Below, piece by piece: positions 33,681 to 45,601 of a stretch of DNA of 64,000 nucleotides (positions within the stretch are counted from its first letter, which is position 1; each line of letters opens with the position of its first letter). Below the pieces are notes generated by a model. The model searched no databases. It had not been told where the DNA came from and was given only the letters and a program-made list of their open reading frames with translations. Position numbers and translations under genes: made by a program. The DNA comes from Garcia nutans. Lineage: Eukaryota > Streptophyta > Magnoliopsida > Malpighiales > Euphorbiaceae. The DNA lies in the NCBI GenBank assembly GCA_947685225.1, contig CANTUV010000008.1:40483501-40547500 (forward strand). The letters run 5' to 3'.

Positions 33681-36600
33681 ATGGATTCTCACTCACGCCA
33701 GTCGGTTGAGGGTAGTGAGGAGAGTGTTGCTCCTGATGAGGGAGCTAGAGTTGATAGTGTTGAGGAGGCACCTGCTTCGGTGTCGGGTAGACCAGTTGGT
33801 GAGGAGGTTCCGCCAGCCTGGTTTAGGCATATGATGGAAGCTATGAGGCAAACACCTGTGCAACCACAGCCACCACCCCCTCAGCCTTCAGTACCAGTGA
33901 GGCACTATGATAAGCTAAGGAAATATGGAGCAGAGGATTTCTTTGGTACAGTTGATCCGGCTGTAGCAGAACAGTGGCTTGATAGAGTTCAGAGGGTATT
34001 TGTTCAGTTGCAAGCCACCTCAGAGGAAAAGTTTGATTATGCAAGATCTTTGCTACAGAAGGATGCCTACGATTGGTGGAAGACGGTGCTCCATTCTATG
34101 GATGATCCTCCAACACTGTCTTACACTGATTTTCTGAGGGAATTTGAGTTGAAATATACTCCTAGGGAGTATAAGGACATGAAGAAGATGGAGTTTTTGA
34201 GTCTGAAGCAAGACAGCAAGACTGTAACTGAGTATGAGGTTGAGTTTATTAGATTGAGTCAGTATGTTGGGGGTATCATTGCTGATGAGATTGATAGATG
34301 TCGGAGGTTTGAGGAGGGATTGAGGCCCTCGATTATGTGCTTAGTGGCTGGATCCAGATATTAGGATTTCTCACAGCTTGTGGCAGCAGCTTGAAGTGTA
34401 GAGCGAGCTCAGGGTATTGCGGTTGCTTCAGAAGAAGAGGTTAGGGTTAGAAGGCCCCAGTTCGAGGCAGGGTCTTCTTCTGCGAAGAGAGGTAAAGGAA
34501 GCTTTGTTCCTAGAGTTAGTAGGAGTCAGAGGTCAGCTGGTAGGTCAGTGCAGTTACAGAGGCAGAGATTTAGACCTGCAGCTTCAGTGGCAAGTGCTCC
34601 AACCCCTATGGTTCAGAGATCCACCTTACCCGACTGTATCCATTGTGGTAGGCCACATGGTCGTCCTTGCTGGAAGACTGGTGTAGCAGGGGTTTGTTTC
34701 AGATGTGGATCGCCAGATCACTTTGTGAGAGATTGCCCTGAGAAGCAAGAGCAGATGTCAGTTGATACAGCAGCTTCTCGACCTAGTGCGAGGGGAGGTC
34801 GAGGAGGCAGAGGTGTCAGCCGAGGAGGTAGACCGGGGTACAGTTCTAGAGGAGGTGCTACCTCCAGGGAGAGTAGACCAGAGGAGGTTGGTTCTTCCCA
34901 GAGGATGTATGTTATGCAGAGGCAGCCAGATGCTTCGGCAGTCATTGCTGGTACTTTTTCCTTATTTGGTTTTTCTGTACTTGCTTTGATTGATCCGGGT
35001 TCCACGCATTCATATGTTAGTGCATCTGTATTGCCTGTATTTGATGTGCATGCTGAGTCCCTAGGATTTGATGTGTTGGTGACAAATCCGTTAGGGCATA
35101 GTGTGGTTGTGAGTAAGGTACACCGAGAGAGTGCAGTGAGGGTGCAAGGTGAGGAGTTCCTTGGAGACTTGATTGAGATGCCATTTAAGGAATATGATGT
35201 GATCTTAGGTATGGATTGGCTATCTCGACATGGAGCTGTGGTGGATTGTAAAAAGAAAATTGTTTCTTTGAGAACGGGTGATGGTAGAGAGGTGATAGTA
35301 TCTAATGAGCAGGAACAACTAGCCTCCTTATTTGTTTCAGCTGTTGCAGCTAGGAGATTGATTAGAAAGGGGTGTGAAGCCTATCTTGCTCATGTGGTGG
35401 ATACTAGAGTGAAGGGTTCTCCCATTGATAGTATTGCCACAGTTGCAGATTTCCCTGATGTTTTTCCAGAGGAGTTGCCAGGATTGCCTCCTGAGAGAGA
35501 GGTGGAGTTCGGTATTGAATTGTTACCTGGTACCACTCCTATCTCTATTACTCCTTATAGAATGGCACCAGCAGAATTGAGGGAATTGAAAGTGCAGTTA
35601 CAGGAGTTGTTGGACAAAGGATTCATTCGCCCCAGTGTTTCTCCTTGGGGAGCTCCTGTGCTATTTGTGAAAAAGAAAGATGGTACTATGAGGTTGTGTA
35701 TCGATTATAGGCAATTGAACAAGGTGACTATTAAAAATAAATATCCTTTGCCTAGAATCGATGATCTCTTTGATCAATTGAAGGGTGCAGCTGTGTTTTC
35801 CAAAATTGATCTGAGATCAGGGTACCATCAGCTGAGAGTCAGAGCTGAAGATGTTCCGAAGACCGCCTTTCGGACCAGGTATGGGCATTATGAATTTTTA
35901 GTTATGCCTTTTGGTCTGACGAATGCACCTGCAGCTTTTATGGATTTGATGAATAGGGTGTTTAGGCCCTATCTGGATCAGTTTGTAGTGGTCTTCATCG
36001 ATGACATTCTGGTGTATTCGCGGAATAAAGAGGAACATGACAAGCATCTGCGGATTGTATTGCAGATTTTGAGAGAGAAGCAGTTGTTTGCCAAATTGTC
36101 GAAGTGTGAGTTCTGGTTGGATCAAGTCACTTTTCTCGGACATATTGTTTCAGCTGAAGGCATTAGAGTTGATCCGAGTAAAGTTGAAGCCATTTTAAAT
36201 TGGAGTCCACCCAAGTCTGTGACAGAGATTAGAAGTTTTCTGGGTTTGGCAGGCTATTACCGGCGATTTGTGAAAGGGTTTTCTTTGATAGCTACTCCAC
36301 TCACCAGATTGCTTCGTAAGGGAGTGAGGTTTTTGTCGATCGATCAGTGTCAGGCGAGCTTTGAGCAGTTGAGAGAAATGTTAACTCAAGCGCCTGTTCT
36401 TACTTTACCTGTTGAAGGCAAACCATATGTGATCTACAGTGATGCTTCACATAGAGGTTTGGGATGTGTATTGATGCAAGAAGGGAAAGTTATAGCTTAT
36501 GCATCTAGACAGTTGAAACCGCATGAGCTTAACTATCCGACCCATGATTTGGAATTGGCTGCCATTGTGTTTGCATTGAAGATTTGGCGCCACTATCTGT

Positions 36601-38324
36601 TTGGGGAGAAATGTTTCATCTACACTGATCACAAAAGTTTGAAGTATTTGGGTGTCCAGAAAGAACTCAATCTTCGTCAGAGGAGATGGTTAGAATTGAT
36701 TAAAGACTACGACTTCTTGATTGACTATCATCCAGGTAAAGCAAATGTTGTTGCTGATGCCTTGAGTCGGAAGTCTTTAGCAGGTTTGACTGTTTTCTCG
36801 CTCTCGTTGCTTGTTGAGTTGAGAGCATTGTGTGCTAGTTTTGTACCTTGTGATGATGGTGCATTGTTAGCACAGTTGCAATTGAAGCCGGTTTTGTTAG
36901 ATCAAATCAAAGAAGCTCAGTTGGCCGATAAAAAGATACAAAAGATTGTTTCGGATTGTCAGAATGGAAAGGGTAGAGATTTTATTGTGAAGAGTGATGG
37001 AAGTCTCTGGTTCAAGAGCAGATTGTGTGTACCCGATGATGCTGATTTGAAAAGGATTATTTTAGAAGAAGCACATCAGTCAGCATTTGCTATGCATCCG
37101 GGCAATACCAAGATGTATCATGATTTGAAACAGCATTACTGGTGGATTGGGTTGAAGAGAGACATTGCTGAGTTTGTATCGAAATGTCTCACTTGTCAGA
37201 AGGTTAAAGCAGAGCATCAAGTTCCAACCGGGTTGTTTCAACCGTTGTCAGTGCCAGAATGGAAGTGGGAAAGAGTGACAATGGACTTTGTGTCTGGGTT
37301 GCCATTGACACAAAGGAAACATGATGCCATATGGGTGATTGTGGATAGATTGACTAAGACAGCTCATTTCCTTCCGGTGCGGATGGATTACTCTTTGGAG
37401 AGGTTGGCTGAGCTGTATATCCATGAGATTGTGAAGTTGCATGGTGTTCCAACTTCTTTAGTATCTGATCGAGATCCCAGGTTTACTTCCAGGTTTTGGA
37501 AGAGTTTGCATAATGCTTTGGGTTCTCGACTGCACTTCAGTACTGCTTTTCATCCACAGACAGATGGACAGTCAGAGAGGGTGATACAGATACTTGAAGA
37601 TATGTTGAGAAGCTGTGTCATCGATTTCTCTGGAAGTTGGGATAAGTTTTTACCACTTGTGGAGTTTGCATACAACAACAGTCACCAATCTAGCATTGGT
37701 ATGGCACCATTCGAAGCTCTGTATGGTAGACGGTGTAGGACACCTCTTTGTTGGAGTGAACTGGGAGATGGTAAGTTGATTGGGCCTGATTTGATTCAAG
37801 AAACTGAAGAGAAAGTAAAGCTGATTCGAGGCAGATTGAAAGCAGCTTCAGACCGACAGAAGTCTTATGCAGATCTGAAGAGGAGAGACATAAAGTTTGA
37901 TGTGGGAGATAAGGTATTTTTGAAAGTATCTCCTTGGAAGAAGATCTTGAGGTTTAGTCGGAAAGGAAAATTGAGTCCTCGTTTCATTGGACCGTATGAA
38001 GTTTTGGAAAGAGTTGGGCCAGTTGCTTATCGGCTTGCTCTGCCACCTGAGTTGGATCGGATTCATAACGTATTTCATGTTTCTATGTTGAGGAGGTACA
38101 GGTCGGATCCATCTCATGTGTTGCCGATTGAGTCAATTGAAGTAAATCCTGATTTGACGTTTGAAGAGGAACCAGTTGCTATTTTGGCACGTGATGTGAA
38201 AGAGTTGAGAAACAAGAGAGTGCCACTTGTGAAGATTTTGTGGAAGAATCATGGAAAAGAAGAAGCAACTTGGGAAAGTGAACAATCCATACGAGAGCAA
38301 TATCCGCAATTGTTTCAGCTTTGA
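33681..38324 (+). pseudogene. Element G gag-pol (Tekay chromovirus), two nonsense codons
   Basis: One frame of 1547 codons: gag core about 75-240, CCHC knuckle 339-352 (preceded by a second Cys/His-rich stretch), protease Asp-Pro-Gly-Ser at 438, RT about 640-800 with FIDD near 773, RNase H about 915-1025, integrase HHCC about 1130-1175 and D-D-E near 1202, 1263 and 1299, chromodomain about 1490-1540. The only breaks are TAG at 34362-34364 (codon 228) and TGA at 34392-34394 (codon 238), both in gag and both explicable as C-to-T changes. ATG 33681 is used because the codon before it is GTG and F starts at the same place. Gag alone would be cut to 227 residues, so the element probably needs proteins from another copy. 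Confidence 0.95.
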
Positions 38325-38358
38325 TATCAGGTAATTTCGAGGACGAAATTTTCTTTTT

Positions 38359-38371
38359 AGAGGGGGAGAAT
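38359..38371 (+). other. Polypurine tract of element G
   Basis: AGAGGGGGAGAAT just before the 3' LTR start at 38372, identical to the tract in A. Confidence 0.88.
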
Positions 38372-40772
38372 TGTAATATCCTCATTTATGCCCTAGAAGT
38401 TTTGCATATTGTTGTTGTTGTTATTGTTATAAATTGGATTGAATGTATATGATGGGATAAGATAAGAAATTGGGAGGAGAATGCTTGTGTATGTGTGTAT
38501 TGGGAAAGAATTAGGGTTTAGAGAGAATGGTATATGTTGTGTATATGATGATATATATAACATATAAATGGGTCAAAGGAAGAGAGATATTTTTGTGTTA
38601 AGTGTGTGATTACATATAAGGGCTTATATGAGACAAAAAGTTAGTTATATGATTGAGGGCATTTTGGTAATTGCTTGGATAAGATTACTTGGTGGAGATT
38701 AAAAGCAAAATTTGACTTTGTGTCTTGATCATTTTCTTCTTTCTTTCATGAAGTGGCCGGCTCCTCCATAGACAAAGGGAAGCAAGAGGTGAAGAGAGGT
38801 TCTTGATGAGTTGAGTTCAAAATTGAAGAAACAATCAAAGGATTTGACAAGGGATTTGTGGAATTTCTTTTTTTAAGGTAAGTATTCTCTTGTTTTCTTT
38901 ACTTATTTGGAAGTTGTGTTGGAAGTGAATTAAGGTTTGGTGATTTTGTGATTTGGTGGATTTGAGATGTGTTGTGTTGTGTTTTCAAGTGTTAATTTGA
39001 TTTTAAGTTATGAGTTTAATTAGAGGTTGTGGTTGGAAATGGTGGATGTTGATTTGGAAGGATGGAGAAGGATGTTGGTTTTAGGGTTTTGAGATGATAT
39101 GTGTTTAATTGTTATATTAATGTGTTGTGAAGTAATTCTTGTGGTGAATATGTGTTTAGAACATTGATTATGTTCATTTGAAACATGTTATATGATGAAT
39201 ATTGTGTTTGAGTGCAATTGAGAAAGTGTTGGTTTTAGTTAAGGTTGTGTTTATGAGTGACACGGCCAGAAGCAATGAAGAGACACGGCCGTGTCATTTA
39301 TTTGTGTTGGCTACTGTCTCTTTTATTTTTAGAGACACGGCCGTGTTCCTCAAGTGGGCTGGGCGTGTCCCTCAAATGAGTTGGATATTGTTTGATTTCT
39401 TTGTTCTTTTTGTATGGTTTGCGTTCTTCAAAGGTAGTTGGTCTCTGAACCTAAACATAAACACTTTAAACATACTTAAACCAAGGAATGACTTAATCAA
39501 ACACTTGTGGATGATCCTAAAGCTATGAATAATATAAATTGTTCTTGCATTGTTGAGATTGAACAATGTTATGTTATGCATTGTGAATGGTAATGTGTTT
39601 CATGAGTAATGTGGAATGAAATGTTGATATTTATGAATGATGCTATGTGAGATATAATGTGATCATGGATGAGATAAATATACACTTGAATAATGAAGTG
39701 TTATATTGTAAAATGAAATGTGAAGCCATTGTTATTGGCTAAGGTGATTCAATGGAGATAAATGAGGCATGTTTGCCTAAATGATAATGAGAATTGAGAA
39801 TGAAAACTAAATGAATTGTGTGGCTAATGTGTTATTCCATTTTCAGAGTTTGTTGTTGGTGGCATGCCTAATAAGTGTAACAATCTCTTGAAGTTAGGTT
39901 GGATTGAATCCTTGAAGCCTAATTGAGATGTTACCACCCTTGAAGCTAGGTTGGGTTAGTTCTTGAAGTCAAGTTGGGTTGAAGCTTAGCATGCTTTGCT
40001 CCCCTTGAAGCTTGGTTGAACTTAATCCTTGAAGCCTAGTTGGGTATATGATATTGATAAATGTGATAACAAACCAAAGCATTAACTCTGAAAATTGAAT
40101 TGCATATTAGTGTGTCTTGGGCCCATGCTTGTCTTTGTTTAGTGTTGTTTATGGATTGTTTAATGATTAGCTAATGAAGTATAAGAAAAGATGTTGAAAT
40201 GTGATATGCATATATATATATATGTTGAATTATGAAATGTAAAGGTATGATGTTAACTTTGCATCTAAGTGGTTACATGTATAATATGGATTGAGAATTG
40301 ACATTGTATTGTATTAAAGCATATCAATAGCATGTTTTATCTTACTAAGCCCTTGGCTTAGCGCGATAGTGTTTAATCGCGCAGGTAATAGAATTGATAG
40401 AGTTGAACTCGAGAATTCATCAAGACCAAGTGAGAGTAGACATTAAAGAATCCATTTTGGGAGCTTAAAGATCAGAGCAAACTTGCCAATCATGTATACT
40501 TCTTTATATTTTGTAAAGAAATGTTTAATATATAAATATGTAAATATTTTATAACTTCCGCTGTGTAATATTTAAATGTATATATATATAACTAATATGT
40601 TTTGTTTTATAAGTAAATGATCTACTTTTCTATAATGTATAATGATAAGGGTATTGTATCAAGTTTTAAAGTGTTTTGAATGTTAAGAGAACCGTAGCAT
40701 CCCTATGTTTGGTGCACTTATGCTACATTGTTGTGGTTGTAGTGTGTGTGCATTGGATATGGGGGTGTTACA
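38372..40772 (+). repeat. 3' LTR of element G
   Basis: 2401 bp, TGTAATATCCTC to GTTACA, uninterrupted. Modules as in the 5' LTR: GACACGGCC units 39259-39372, foldback arms 39824-39850 and 40084-40110, double hairpin 40345-40382. Differences from the 5' LTR are few (an ATAT repeat length and scattered substitutions). ORFs at 39202-39528 and 39372-39581 merely duplicate those of the 5' LTR and are not genes. Confidence 0.95.
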
Positions 40773-41005
40773 TATATTATCATATACACAACATATACAC
40801 TCTCTTCACTTCTTTTCTCTTTTCCAATTAAACACAAATACACTTAATTCAATTACAACAATTATTATACCAAACTTCTAGGGTATATTTTGGGATATTA
40901 CAAGTGAAATATCTTTTAAATATTATTTAATTGAGAGAATATTTTCTACTATCGGTAAATAAAAATCCTAACATGAAAAGTCATTTACTTTCTCGAGATA
41001 AAATG

Positions 41006-41732
41006 TGTTACGACCTAAATTTGAAGCTATGTGACTGGCACTAAAAAATAGGAAAGTACATGATTTTTGGAATCCATAGTCAGCCTAACAACTTCAAATT
41101 TAAGGAAATTGGATTGTGACATCAGTCACTGTCTCAAATCCAAGCCCATAGATCCACTAATGATGCACAATCATAACAACATTACATCATCATCAACAAT
41201 ATTGGCTAACAAATATACACCTAACCAAACAATGAAATTTAGCAGAAAAATAGATATGGAGAATAATACCAAGCGGAATTCTAAAATACAAAGATAATAT
41301 AATTATAAAATAAAATATATAAATGATGCTTCTATCGAGAAAGAAAGGTAGGATGACTCAGTATAGCATTTCTCTCACACTCAACTTGCAACCTGGAGGA
41401 AAAATGGTAAACAGAAATGAGCGTTCGACTCATGAGCTATGTGACAATTAATATAATAAATCGATCCTATACAAATAATGCCTATGCAAATAATAACCAG
41501 GCAAACAAATCACATAATCGTATAACAATATGAGTAAGTCAATGGGGGCCATATTAAGCCTCAAATTGGAGAGCCGATCCCCCTATACGGCTCTCTTAGT
41601 CCACATGTTTCTCTTAGAAATTCAATACATAGGGTCTCCCATCTCGGCCTGAGCATGAGGATGCCCCCATCATCATGCTAGTCCTAATCTCATCATATCA
41701 TAACTCGCACCCCGGATCATATGTGGTGCATT
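41006..41732 (-). mobile_element. Fragment K: LTR-like sequence of another family
   Basis: Starts TGTTACGACCT and carries, in reverse, a GGGGGCATCCTCATGCTC stretch and a conserved GAGAGCCGTATAGGGG stretch that I associate with LTRs of other plant Ty3/gypsy families. No partner LTR, primer site or coding region is visible. It abuts RT fragment J at about 41732. The family is not certain. Confidence 0.4.
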
Positions 41733-42058
41733 CATCAATCCAAAGGGCATAACTAAAAACTCATAATGCCCATACCTTGTGCGAAAAGCTGTCTTGGGTA
41801 CATCCACATCTCTGACTCTCAACTGATGGTACCCTAATCTCATATCAATCTTAGAGAATATTGCTGCTCTCTTCAACTGATCAAAGAGATCATCTATCTG
41901 AGGCAAAGGATACTTGTTCTTGATGGTCACCTTATTCAATTGCCTATAATCAATATACAATCTCATGATGCCATCCTTCTTCTTCACAAACAACACAGAC
42001 GCTCCCCACGAGGACACACTAGGGCGGATAAAGCCTTTATCCAATAACTCCTGCAACT
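41733..42058 (-). pseudogene. Fragment J: Tekay-type reverse transcriptase piece
   Basis: Reverse translation matches the RT of elements F and G from the LQELLDKGFI stretch to FGLMNAP, about 109 codons without a stop. Homology ends abruptly at 42058, exactly where E's LTR begins, so E inserted into this older copy. It also ends abruptly at 41732 against fragment K. Confidence 0.85.
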
Positions 42059-42475
42059 TGTGAACCTTGGTCTCCACCCGAAAAGGATTCGGATGAACGT
42101 TCACGTGTTGTCGGGAGTCGCCACTCAGTTTATTTTGTTCGAAGGGAAAAACTAAGAAAACCCTTATTTGACTCCAATTAATGCATCCAATGTAAAGGTT
42201 TCTAATCTACGAACCCAAGGAGGATTCAGGGACTATGTCATGTATTTGATTAATTTGCCAAATAAGGATTGAATCTAAAAAAGAAAACAGAAAGGAAGAA
42301 GAACAGATTGTTAGTAAATTATGGACTTGCTATTTGGGGTGAATCCCAAATATGCCTACATACTCTCGTTTTTATGAGAGATCAAAGCCCATGTAGTTCG
42401 GAAAAGCCTATTTAAAGGCAATTATGCATTTATGCATGTGTGTGTGTATGCTTCGTGCATTGTGAGATTTAATTA

Positions 42476-42635
42476 GCACTTAGTGCAAGATTGTGAAATT
42501 TAGGTACCTTGTACCAAAAGGGATGCAAATTTTAGGCCTTGGGCCAAAAAAGGTTGGTTGATTCATGGCTTAATGCCGAAAGATCGATTATTTAGTTAAT
42601 TAGGCCTTAGACCTAAAAGGATTAGGTCTTTGACC
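42476..42635. repeat. Array of six mini-hairpins in LTR E
   Basis: GCAC-TTA-GTGC (42476-42486), GGTAC-CTT-GTACC (42503-42515), GGCC-TTG-GGCC (42535-42545), GGC-TTAAT-GCC (42567-42577), TAGG...CCTA (42601-42615), GGTC-TTT-GACC (42625-42635). Arms differ between units but always match within a unit. Most units are followed by a purine run such as AAAAGG. Confidence 0.82.
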
Positions 42636-42863
42636 AAGAAGAATTTAAGAAGAAGATGGAATGCTTATGACATGCTTGAATTAACAAAAGATGAATTAGG
42701 ACATTACCTTGCTTAGAGTTTTCCCACTTCGAAGTTCCAGATCTTGATTTCTTAGAATATGATCCTTTGCTTCCTGTAACACCAGGTCCCGGGATGCCCA
42801 AAAGCCAACCCCCTTTTTTTTGAGAATCGAAAGCCTTTTTATAGGCAAAAATTCGGACTAAAC

Positions 42864-42990
42864 GGCGGTCGGACCGCGCTGTCAGCCGGAAAACTGGGAA
42901 AAAAAAAATCAACGCCGGCGGTCGGACTGCCGAGGTTGGCGGTCGGACCGCCGACTTCGGCGGTCGGACCGCTGAGCTTGGCGGTTCAAC
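42864..42990. repeat. GGCGGTC-G-GACCGCC palindrome array, 21-bp period
   Basis: Copies start at 42864, 42917, 42938, 42959 and a half-copy at 42980. The last four are exactly 21 bp apart. The perfect form is GGCGGTCGGACCGCC, with 7-bp arms around one G. A copy with 8-bp arms stands alone at 45928-45944. Confidence 0.9.
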
Positions 42991-43212
42991 CCTAAAAAAA
43001 TCTCCCGATTTTCGTTCAAACTGATTTTCTGGGAGCTGTGGACCTCCAAAAATTATTCCGAGGCCATATCCGTGATCGTTGCGTTGCTCCGGACATTTCA
43101 AGTACCATGAAGACATATTTTTGGTGGATTCTGCCGTGATCACCCGGTCTGGCTTGGTTACTTACAGTCTAAGAAAATTGGCTTTCCGAGCCTCAAAATT
43201 TGAGTGTTCACA

Positions 43213-43225
43213 ATTGCCCCCCACT
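43213..43225 (-). other. Polypurine tract of element E
   Basis: In E orientation the sequence CCAGTGGGGGGCAAT immediately precedes LTR start TGTGAACAC, the usual position of the plus-strand primer. Confidence 0.8.
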
Positions 43226-43405
43226 GGGGTCCATAAAAATAATTTATGGAGCACAGTGGTCGTTAGAAATGAGAATTTTGAGCGAGGTGTAAAAAGACCC
43301 GTGTTTTCATCTTTTCCTTATAAATAGGCTCATTTCAAATCAATTTTCATTTACTTTACTCTTTCTTCTTCTTTCCTTTCCTTTCCTTTGAACTTTCTTT
43401 CAACA

Positions 43406-45601
43406 ATGGATTTCACTGGCTTTGAAGACTTCGAGATCCCACTCCCTCCTTGCAATCTTTTACTTGAGGAGGAGAAGCATAGCTCTCGGACCGGCTGCTA
43501 TGAGGTAAGTACCTTCCTCTTTACTTATCTAGTATGCATGTTTAGGAATTTTATTTATTTCTAGTAAGGAACTTAGAAACAAATTTTTATGAATCTTTCC
43601 TTTACATATACTAGTAATGAATCAAGGGTAATACCAAGTTTCACCATGTTCTGCCATTAGTAATTATTTCTAGTAAAGAACTTAGAAATAATCTTCTAGG
43701 AAGTCACACCCGGCTGGGGATAGAACTTAAATTCTCCTGAAGTTCCCCCCTAAATTATCCACAATAATGAATTTTTTTTAGGACACTGCGATTAGGATAT
43801 CCACTGCCGAGAGACCCATGAGCACTATTCTGGCTTACATTCTTGAGGCTAGTCATCCGGTGGGGGATCTTATCAGACCTGCTTTCCTCCACCATTTGAG
43901 GACTATAGATGCGGGCTGAGCGATGGTGGCCCACTACTGATACCTTCCATTTTGCTTGGGGGGAGATGACGATGACACCTACCAACTTTTCCGTCATTTC
44001 TGGGATTCCCTTCGGTGTTGAGATGGTGGAGTACTACAATGACTGGCGGCATGACATCTCTTCAGCCGACATGGTCACTCTGATCGGGGTTGACTATCCT
44101 CGACATCAGGCGCCCCGCTGCATTCAACGAAGGTGGCTAGTAGAGCAGGCGCCAGCCATCTATACTGGCTATGAGGTAGGCAATCTTACAGCTGATTAGG
44201 TGGCCAGGTTCACCCTGATACTCCTATTTGCTAGCTCCTTCTTAGCAAACAGGAAGGACGCAGTGAATCTCAATGTGCTGAAGAGTCTAACCGACCTGAC
44301 GCAACTTCGGACATATGATTGGGCCAGCATGATGCTGTGTAAATTGTATGATGACATGTCAGACCTCTGCTATACCCGCATTACTCCATGTGGCCTGTAC
44401 TACTTCTGGGAGGTAATGTAAAGAACATTTCCTTCACCTTACATGCACCGACTATGATATTTTCTTCATTTTTTTCCAGACTTGGGCTTATGAGTACTTT
44501 CCTGGTGTCGCCTCCTTTCTTCGTGAGCCACTTGCCCCTGTAGATCCTCTTTCTCCCATTGCTTGGAGGTGGTATAAAGAGAGGATAGTAGTACCAAAGA
44601 GGAAGCTTCCTATCAGAGAGCTGAGATCGTTCTTTGACAGCTGCTCCATGAACTCGGTAAATATTTTCTCCTCATCCTTATTTATTGTATTAGAGAAAAT
44701 GATTCACTAACATAATAAATTTTTACAGGTAGCATTTACAGCGATGTCTAGCCGGTTGGCAGAGTGGATTGCTCAAGATCATAGCTTTTAGCTATCCCAG
44801 TTCCTGACTCACCGTCGATTCATACTTCCCCATCCAGAGTATCGACGGTACTATCTCGCTGAGAGAGTGACTTTCCAGATTGCTAGCTTCCGTACATCTC
44901 CCTCGGACCCCCCTGAAGACATGCTATCTCTGACGCTTCTGCCTATTTTAGCGTCTCAGTATGAGGGCTATCCCTTCGAATCGGCCCTTGCCCCGGAAGA
45001 GGAAGATTATGATTTCTACTGTCTTCAGCGACTAATGCCACGCATTGGGGCACGGTTCGATTCTGTGCCACCTTACCGGTCCTCCCACTCTTCGGCCCCC
45101 ACTTCCAGCACCCCGAGAGAGGATCCCTCTTCGAGCTGGCGAGCTGACAGACCTTCTTCCTCTAGGGCTGGGGCTTCCACTTTCAGGGCTGGATCATTAC
45201 GTACCGGAGCAAGCAGCAGTTCATCATACTTGAGGCCTCCCTCATCCGTCCTTGCGGCTACTGGTCAATTGGACCTTGCTTTAGCTGACTTGAGGCTGCC
45301 ATATGGTGTTCGTTATCATGCACCTGATGGTTGGGTGACCCAACCAATTAGTGCAGAGATTGCACCCTATCGGAGCCTTGTTCACATCACTCAGGTATAT
45401 CCTTTTAGAACTTTTCATGAAAAGGATTCATAAAAGTCTCTTGAAATTGATTGCGATTGTCCTTTTTTACAGGTACCTGAGGGCCTAGTTGCTGAAATGG
45501 CGGCAATGATCACTGCTTTCTCGGATGAGCTGACAGGTGCTTGGACTGATGCTGCTTATGAGAGACCGAACAGGCCGCAAAGACGGAGAGCTCGGCGCTG
45601 A
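43406..45601 (+). pseudogene. Plant-mobile-domain-like gene, antisense within element E, five exons
   Basis: Proposed exons are 43406-43504, 43782-44412, 44480-44656, 44729-45394 and 45473-45601, all with GT-AG introns. The product resembles the plant mobile domain (Pfam aminotransferase-like PMD, as in MAIN/MAIL proteins and transposon-borne relatives). Cues are ERWWPTTDTFHFAWGEMTMT followed by IGVDYPR, then ARFTLILLFAS...YDWASMMLCKLYDDM, a WRWYKER stretch and a Ser/Pro-rich linker. Coding is broken by a frameshift near 43910, TAG at 44197-44199 and TAG at 44789-44791. It lies downstream of E's integrase, pointing the opposite way. Function in the element is unknown. Confidence 0.72.

Larger units (their letters stand above)
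27662..40772 (+). mobile_element. Element G: near-complete Tekay chromovirus
   Basis: 5' LTR 27662-33512 (interrupted by H at 27861-31291 plus duplication), primer site 33520-33531, gag-pol 33681-38324, polypurine tract 38359-38371, 3' LTR 38372-40772. Perfect 5-bp duplication TATAT at 27657-27661 and 40773-40777. The two LTRs are almost identical by eye, so insertion is recent. The 3' LTR preserves the uninterrupted site into which H inserted in the 5' LTR (ACATATAAATGGGTC near 38570). Confidence 0.95.
25292..40902 (-). mobile_element. Solo LTR I (Tekay type), split by element G
   Basis: The left part is 25292-27661 and the right part is 40778-40902, rejoined if G and one copy of TATAT are removed. 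It begins TGTAACACTCC and ends GGATATTACA, so it is a reverse LTR of about 2.5 kb. Flanks AGAGA (25287-25291) and AGTGA (40903-40907) agree at 4 of 5 bases, a plausible aged duplication. It contains the double hairpin (about 25646-25686), foldback arms 25779-25804 and 26157-26182, three GTAACAG...CTGTTAC units and a GACACG array (26636-26925). The 248-codon open frame at 26776-27522 is LTR sequence, not a gene. Confidence 0.88.
42059..43212 (-). repeat. 3' LTR of element E
   Basis: 1154 bp with terminal inverted repeat TGTGAAC/GTTCACA. In E orientation the LTR begins at 43212 directly after the purine tract. It contains a conserved Tat-type GGGAGTCGCCAC stretch (about 42115), an array of six mini-hairpins (42476-42635) and a GC-rich palindrome array (42864-42990). 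The ORF at 42622-43143 only reads the palindromes as a 7-residue repeat and is not a gene. Confidence 0.88.

Noticed and set aside
42622..43143. ORF with a 7-residue S-A-V-R-P-P repeat
   Set aside because: It is the 21-bp palindrome array of E's LTR read in frame; 21 is a multiple of 3, so the period stays open by chance.
43909..44199. Real aminotransferase enzyme
   Set aside because: The match is to the misnamed aminotransferase-like plant mobile domain family; no pyridoxal-phosphate lysine motif is seen and the frame is broken.
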